Below, piece by piece: positions 52,101 to 61,100 of a stretch of DNA of 64,000 nt; the stretch's first letter is position 1, and each line of letters starts with the position of its first letter. The position numbers and the translations under genes are program-made. Location of the stretch: NCBI GenBank assembly GCA_038501625.1, contig JAZAYU010000013.1:6386001-6450000 (forward strand), read 5' to 3'. Below the pieces are notes generated by a model that was not told the origin of the DNA, made no database searches, and saw only the letters and a program-made list of their open reading frames with translations. The DNA comes from Corbicula japonica (Eukaryota; Mollusca; Bivalvia; Venerida; Cyrenidae).

Positions 52101-55100
52101 TGGATTTATCTCCCCCTGCCAAGAAACCAAGTCCTGGTATGATGTTACCTCTACCTGGAATGGCTGGCAGGGTATGTGTTGCTCATACTACAAAAACAAA
52201 ATATACTTATTTTACTGATTTTTACAAGCAATTTTAGGATTTGAAACAACTGGTCAACTTTTTGTCAAACATATTATTTTTTCAAGAGTGCTATATTTTT
52301 TTATAAACTGACTATATTATTGTATTATTAAAATACTATCAGTTTAGATTGTTTCCTGTAGAAGTTACATTATGCAATATGGAAGCTGAGTAACCTTGAA
52401 AAGGGTTAACTTAATAACAATTAGTGCCAAGCTTAGCAGTGAATTCATTTCATTTGTGTAGTCCAGTGTTCTCTCTATCATCTCATTCAAAATTTTAATT
52501 AATTTTCATAACCCTAAATTAATGGAAAAATGTTTATGCACAATGGTTGTGAGGAGTTATATTGTTTTAGTATTGAATATTGTTTTTGTATTAATATGAC
52601 AATCTTTCCTTACAGCCACCATCTCAGAGATTGTCTTCCTCTCCTGACGACACAGAAGACAACACTGCCATGGATACTAAAGAAACCAAGCGTCTGTCCA
52701 AACCTCCAGCTGGGGCCTTCGTGCTTCCTGCCCTGGGTCCACGCCCACCTAAGCCACAGAGACCAGAATCAATAACATCAGACAAACCACCTGCAGAGAG
52801 TAAACCAGTCATGTTTGAAAAACCAGCTCTGAAACCAGTCAAACCTGTTGAGAAGCCTGAGCAGGATGAGGAACTGACACCAGGATTTAGCCCAGCTGGA
52901 CTGCGTCCCACGAGGAGACAAGAAGTGGAGGAGAGAGGTGATAGTGAGGAGAAAGACTTCACCTATAAGAGGCCCAGTCTACGTAGCACTCCGAAACCAA
53001 CAAGGGACAGAACTCCAGAGGACACCAGAGATAGAAATTCTGGTATTATATATAAACAGAGTCTTGTTTCCAAATATGAGATGCTGTCCTTCTTTAATAA
53101 ACAATTAATAATAAATTGTTTCTAATTAAACACTATCCATCGCTGACGGTGAGAAGAAATGCATTATTAAAAGTCCAAGTTAAATGTTTTGCCAACAAGA
53201 ACCTTTCAGTTGGTTTGCCTAGTTATGTCTTGGCACTTGTTTAACATAAAACTTGCATAACAGTTAAAAAGGGCAAGTAGCTTATAGTTATATTTACTTA
53301 GAGAAATTAGAAACACAACTTCTTTAAACAAAAAATATATTTATTTAAAATATATTTTATGTTTAAAGAAGTTGTGTTTCTAATTTCTTTAAGTATACAT
53401 GTGGCTTATTATGCTAAACAAGATAACTTTTTAAGATGTTGATTTTCTGACATGATAAACAGGTCAATCATATTTTTGCTATTCAGACCATAACCAATCA
53501 AAAAATGGTATGTCAAAATATGCCAGATAAACTTTCATGAACCTCATTGAAAATTTACTGTAATTTTAAGAATCACTTCTGTCATGTTTTCACTAGTATC
53601 CTATGCCCAAGGTTATAAATCTGAGAATGGAAACCAGTCTCAAATCTCAAGCATCTGATTGACTGAAATATCGACTGGTCGCCATTTCTGCCAGTCAGAT
53701 GCTTGAGATTTGAGACTGGTTTCCAATCTCAGCTTTATAACCTTCAACCCTAGATCATTGTTATCATCTGACTCTTTCAGTTTAACCGTTCACTCCAGCC
53801 ATATGCCTTCAATCACGTAGGTGACCATTGTACATGATGATCCAGATCAGTGAAAAAGTTTACATCTAGATCCAGTCAGCTGGCACATCTAGGCTTTCTG
53901 ATCTAGATTTAACTGTTTGTTTCTTGGTCAGAAATAATTTAATGAATCTGAAAGTGAACAGCATAGATCCTGATCAGATTGCATAGATGTGCCATATGAT
54001 CTGGATCTACACTGGTTGCTTATGATGTTAAAAGTCGTATCCCATGGAGTCGAGCATAAAGGGTATAATTACAGTTTGGGAATTTTTAGAAATTGGGACT
54101 AAACAATAGAGATTAGTAATGTCTCATAGATTTTACAGAAAAAAAACAACAGGATGCTGTCCATAGTATTACATTTAATAAATTGTATAATTTTTCCTAC
54201 AGGGCTGTTTGAAAAACCAGTATTAAGAAGTACACCGAAACCAAAAATAGAACAAAAGCCATCAGAGAATAAGGATACCGAAGTGTTTGAAACTAGAAAC
54301 TTGAGAAATGCTCAGAAACCTGTGACTGAGACTGTGATAGATACCAGTGAAGACAGACATGTGTTTGATAAACCAAGTTTAAGAAGTACCGGTAAAAGAC
54401 TAGAAAGTGAAAGTGATGCTGTATTTACTGAACCAAGTTCAAATCAAGGTGCAAATCTGTTTGAGAAACCTCAACTAAGAACTACAAATAGAGATAAGAG
54501 ATCAGACTCAACTGATGATTCAAAAACAGAACAAGTTCATACATTTAATAAACCCACTTTACGAAGTGCAAGTAGGACAACATCTGAGAGTCCTGGCAGT
54601 GAACATTCATCATCTGGAGTGTTTGAGAAGCCATGTTTGAAGAAAACCACGCCATCTCCTGAAAAAGAGACCAAAGACTCGCATGAACCTAAAGGGACAT
54701 TTGATCGTCCTGCTCTAAGGAAGACGCAGGCTGCAAAGGAGCGGGAAGACAGGGCTAAAGTGGTGGAGAAGGAGAAACCGGAGTGGTTACAGGAGGCAGC
54801 TAATAAACACACCAAGGTGCTAGATGTCCTTCAAGCCAAAGGTAAGCACTTAACCCTTTCCTCCATACACACACCTTTACGGCAAGGGCAAACAGTGTAG
54901 ATCCAGATCAGCCGGCACATCCATGCTGTCTGATCAGGATCTGCATTGTTCTCTATTTATTAGGTTATTTCTGACCAAAAGGGACCAGTGCAGATCCAGA
55001 GTTTATATGGAGTAAAGGGTTAGGCAGATTTCAGTATATGACCTAAGATAATTCACACACTTTATCAGACATATATAAGATAGGATAAGATAACCTTTAT

Positions 55101-58100
55101 TTTGATTTGGCAAGACACAAACTGTTACAACATAACCTAAAACACCTATTAAAATAACACTAGTTATTCGGGGTAAATAAGTGTATAAAAGCTGCAAGAG
55201 CAATTAAGATTGTTAAAATTATCACAAATAATAGAAACTTTACATAAATATCACAATTGTCAGTTACTTTTATAACAGCAATGCTGTTGCGTATACTTTC
55301 AAACAAGAAAACATAAATATGTAATTAATACTTGATTAGTTTGTAGCACCAGACCAAGAAAGGATCTGCTTGTAGTAATTTAAATGTTTATTACTAATTC
55401 AATTGAATTTCCCTGTATGTTATTCGTACATGTACACAACTTTAAAAGAATATCAAGCTATATTTGGTCTAAATCAATCACAAATAGCCATTGTACAGAT
55501 ATGCACATTACTTGTGCAGAGTTATGAATATCATTTTATACCCAGGAGGTGCAGTCATCTGCCTGACAGCCAAACCATCTCCATTAGGGTAACCCCATCC
55601 CAAGGTGTTTAGACATTCAACATGAAATCAGTAGTGACTGATTGCACCAAGTATCAGATATAGCATCTTGGTAGGAAATGAGGAGAATTTTGCAGGACTG
55701 TTTCTCAGAAAAATCAATCTTTAGACCATTCCTGGGACTGTTTTGAAAACTACTAACTCTTCGTGAAACATGCATGTTACTGTACAAATGAAGACATGAC
55801 TGTTAATGTAACTCTTTTATGTTACCAGAGAACCAGCATAGCAGTGGTGAAAAGCAGGTTCCGTCTTGGCTTGAGAAGCCAGCACTAAGAAAGACTCGCG
55901 CCCAGCCTCTCCAGGATACAAGCAATGGCCAGTCAACCTATGACGGTCAGTCAGACACCTCCGAGGACACTGTGAAGACAAGTACACCGAGGTCACGAAA
56001 CTCATCCATGGGGTCAGAAAATGATCCAGAGCGAAAAAGAACACCAGGTAACCTCTAGTCCATTCTTTGCAACCTTTACATATATATGCCTTTCATCACA
56101 ATGTATAAGTTAAGATCCAGATTAGTGAGCACATCATTGTTATCTGATCAAGATTCACAATGTTTGCTTTAAGATTCATTAGGTTATTTCTTGCAAGAAA
56201 AGCAAACAGTATTGATCCAGATCAGGTTGCACCAGTTTGATGGCTGATCTGGATCTACACTGGTCACCATAATGATGAAAGTTGTTAGTATGAGTTAAAG
56301 GATCTATAATGTTTGCCCATGTGATATATATAAAATCTAATGCCCAAACTATTTTCAAATAACTGTGATGTTTATTGAAACTAAACCCTTCAGTCTAACA
56401 TCTGGGTTCATTGTAAATCAAGATCAGCCTGTGTATCTTAAAGTCTGACTAGAGTCTACACTGTTTGATAATAAGTCAAAGAATTTGTTAAAAATGCGCC
56501 TAAGAATAATAAATGAATTGTTTCATATTCATTATTTATTAATGAAATTATGTGTGTGAAGGATTAATAAGGACATTTAGTTTGAAAATAATAATTCTGA
56601 GATCGGAGACTAGCCATGTACTAAATCTCCATTTTAACCAGATGGTTGAGACATAAGACTGGTTTCCTATCTGATCAGCGAAAGTACTAAGGCTTAGAAG
56701 TAGATGAAGAGAAACATGCAGTATTATAGTCTCTGTGTTAACCCTTTCCTCCATAAATATGCATTTTTACGCATGTGCGACCAGTGTAGATCCAGATAAT
56801 CTGGCACATCCGTGCCATCTGATCAGGATCTGCACTGGTTGCATTTTGGTCAGAAATAACCAAAGGAATCAAAAAGTAAACAGTTTAGATCCTGATCAGA
56901 CGGCAATAAACTGTTCGTCCAAAAATAAAGGTATGTCTATGGAGGAAAGGGTTAATCAGAATTGGATTTAGAGATAAATAACCTATTACCGATTAGGATA
57001 TGGTTTATCCCATGGGTAAACAGTGCAAATCCAGATCAGCCAGCTTATTTGTGCCTTGTGATCAAGATCTACACTGTTCACCTTTAGAATAATTGTCATT
57101 TCTGACCTATTGATTATGGCAGCAGAACTGATCAGGATCTATACTGGTTTGCATATGTGATAAAACACATATATGTGGAGTAAAGGGTAAAACAATATTA
57201 GAATTGCATTAAATTTAATAAAAATGTTATTTAACAGCAACAGGCACTCAGAACAACTATACTCCAAGCTGGATGCGACAGCAGAAATCGCCTGCTGTTC
57301 CCACAGGAATGACTGGACTGACTCCATCCAAGTCCTTACCTAGCCAGTCAACGACGGCTGAGGTCCCCCAGTGGAAGCTAGAGCTGGCTCAGAGGAGGCA
57401 GACCAGGAAAGGGGTGCCAGAGGTGAGTATCTGTCAAACAGGTGAACAAGCACCTTAAATAGAAATACAGGTATCACACATCTGTTGGTTTACACACAGT
57501 CAATAAATTTACAGTCAGTCTGAAGTAGATTGTTTAGTCTGTAAAATTAAAGATTTTAGTAAATAAATTTTATTTATTTTTAAAAGGACATTAGTGGCAA
57601 CATTGTTAAAAAGTGTTCATTTGATTCAGTTGATTATTTCTGACCAATAAGGGTATCGTGTAGATCCAGATCAAACTGCACAGAGATAAAAGCTGATCTG
57701 GAGGGACACTATTCACCCATGTGGTATAATCTGTATGCATGGAAGAACAGGTTAAGGGCAAGACATGCATTTTAAGATACTATTTGCCTTATGGGGAAAC
57801 TTATCCAGAAATTTGGTCCAATTTGTGTAGGTTGTTACATGTAGGGATCTTTCCTCAAGGAAAAAAAATCATGTCACAAATTTACATGTATGAAATCACT
57901 TTCAACATGGTTATGTTACAGACGTACATCACATTATGTGCATACGGTAAATGAAAGGAGTCTTATTCATTGAAATTTTGGTATTTTATTGCCGTCCTTG
58001 GTGTTGCAAGATAGCAAATCTAACATTTGCTTGGACAATGCCTGAGATCATGAATTTTAAACTGGACTCCACTCTAAAATCTTAAGCATGAGATTGGCTG

Positions 58101-61100
58101 AAACAGAGACTTGTCTCCATTTCAGCCAATCAGATGTTTGAGATTTGAAACTGGACTACAATCTTAATTTTGGGCTGTTTAAAAAAAATGGCTGGAAAAG
58201 TGAAAAACTAGTGAAAAATTAAAGTTCATAAAAAATCCAAACTTGTTATTCTGTATGTTTTGCTTATTGAAACTGTGTACAGAACTGAAAAGATTTTTGA
58301 AATCAGTCATCTGGTTGCTGAGATATTGTCATTTGAAAAATGGCAAGTGAAGTGAAAAAATGTAAAGAATTTAAGTTCATAAAAAGTCCAAACTGGTTGG
58401 TCCATATGTTTGTACAGTGTCTTTACAGTGATCAAAACCAATCAAGTTATACTCATATGTGGCAGAATAAAAATTTTATGGAGCTTTATTGACCAATATT
58501 AAATAAATCAAAGAATTTTAATTTATGTTCTTAAAATACAAGTATAACTGTTCCTTATTATTTAAATGTGTATTTCTGTTAAAATACATGTTGAAGCATC
58601 AAATATAAGTGCTTTAGAACTTGTGGTATCTCATAAAGATAAAAAATTCATATTGTTAAGAAAGTGTGTCACACTCCTGACAACCACATAAGTGCAGTGT
58701 ACTCAAAAATGTTTCACTAAGGCCATTCCTGTTTGCCACAATTTAACAAAACATGACATAGACTTCTAGGAAAAAACATGCTCTTGTTTTCATGTAAAGG
58801 ATATGTTGACAGAATATTGCAATAAGTGCATAATGTCACACTCCTGACAAATTTAGCTGACATTTTCTGAAGGGAGCTGCAGACAAATATAATTTCAATA
58901 GAGGTGATAATATTATAATTATTGCATCTAGAAACATTAAACTTAATGATACACAAAACATTTCTTATGTTTAAAGTCCTATAAATTCATAAAGCAAAGA
59001 TGTATTGATTTTCTTGAGGTATTTTCTAATCTACCATGCTTGACTTAATAGCATAAATTTTGATTACTTTAAGTATATTATGCTTAATTTTATCATTATT
59101 TGATGCCTAATAAATGGACATTTTACTAAAACAATACTAAAACTTGTCTTTACTCAAGCTTTTTGTAAAATAATGGTCTGAACAAATGTGATTTTGAAAA
59201 GTGTCACACTTTTTTGTCACACTCCTGACATTTTTTGCCCATTATTTTAGAATATTTTTTTAACGGATGGTGCTATTTTGATGAAACTTCACAAATCTTT
59301 AAAGGGCATGATGAGACACCTCTGCAAAGTAGAGAAATGGAAGTAATTGTTTGTTATACATTTTTATAACAGGAAAACCCAAACCAGCCATTTTTTTTGA
59401 AACAGCCCTTTTATGTTCTTGTGACCAAAGTTGAACCTAGATACAATTTGCAACATCTGTCATTTTGGACAAGATTCTACTACCTCCAGGTCTGTAAACA
59501 CTGTGTCTGGCTCAGTTTTATAATGCTTTAGTGGACTTGGTTATAAATAACCATATTTTATTGTTCATTAGGAGGGTCAGAAGAAAGAAGAGGACTCGGA
59601 GCCTGACTGGAAGAAGGGTGTGGCTCTAAGAAAGACAAGAAACTCTCTCACGCCATCTAGAGGTAGGTTATTGCATCTAGTGACATTCAAATTAAAATGT
59701 CTAATCTTCAAAAATTTCTCATGGAAATGAGAAATATACAGCTAAATTTCAAACTGTTTCTTTACATCTTAATAACAGGCAATGTTTCTTCCCATTTGTT
59801 AAAATCCCAGAAACTAATTAGCTTCAGAAGGGTGAACAAAATCTGGGTTAATCATTGTTAGAAGGACACCTATCATATGTTTGGTCTGATAGGCTTAAAC
59901 CTGAGTTTTCAACGTTGATGACAATCACCAGGTCTGTTTGCTGCTTAAACACCGTAGAAGCTGTTGAATTTGGTATCTGATTACAGTTAAGGGTACATTA
60001 GTTAGTAATGCAGCATGCTTTGGATAATTCTTCAAATTGGTTATATGTTGCTTTCATTTGTATTGGATGATGGTGGGAAGTATATAGGGTTGTGTTGTGT
60101 TGACATATCTAAATAACTTGAAATTGATTTATAATGAAGCTTGGAGTCATCAAACATGAGGTTACTGGTAAAGTTATGACCAACTAAATATATTTTATGT
60201 GCTTATTTGTCTGTGATATCCCTTATCCCTTAACTTGATGGATTCTTCTTTTATCACTTGGCTACCATTGTAGATCCAGATCAGCTGCCATTTACATAGA
60301 TCAGCTGCCATGTACATGCTGTCTCTGATCTGGATCTATTTGGGTTTTTTTATCAGAAATAATTTGATGATTCTAAAAGCAAAAAAGTGTACATCTTCAT
60401 CAGATGGTGTAATGTGCTGGCAGAGTTTGATCTACACTGGTTGCCATGTGATAAATAGCGCATCCATGGAGTAAAGGTCTATGTTACAAAATCTTACAAA
60501 ATCTTACAAAGAACTGATACTCTTCATTCATGTGATTGCTCAGTTCTGACCTTTTCCCAATCAAGTATTGTTTATAAATGAAATGTTCATAGTGTTTGAA
60601 ACAGAGACCTTCAGTTTTTCAATATCAGCCAATCTTGAAAATCATGAAACTCTTTTTTTATGGCAAACTGAGATAATAAAACAAACCAGTTTGAATTGTT
60701 TCTTTCCTTCAGAAACTGACATTTGGTAGACATGGAACAGTAAGAAGTGTCCAGATTTCTGTGTATTTTATTATCAATTGTCTAACCTATCATGTCTGGC
60801 ATTGGACTTAATGTACCATGTATCTGTTTGACATAATCTTGAACTAGTGCCTCCAATAGATGCAGACTAGGGTCCAAGATTATAAAACTGATATTCGAGA
60901 CCATTCTCAGATCTCAAGCATCTGATTGGCTAAAATAGAGACAAGTCTCCATTTCTGCCAGTCAGATGTTTGAGATGTCATAATGAGATGCTTGAGATTT
61001 GAGACTGGCCTCCAGTTTTAGTTTTAAGATCCTAGGCATAGATAACTTAGGCTGCTTAGCCATTACCTAGGGGAGTATGAAGCTTCCAAATATAAATGTA

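Noticed and set aside
52624..52962. 112-codon minus-strand frame
   Set aside because: Antisense of coding exon 8, whose plus-strand frame continues in phase into exon 9.
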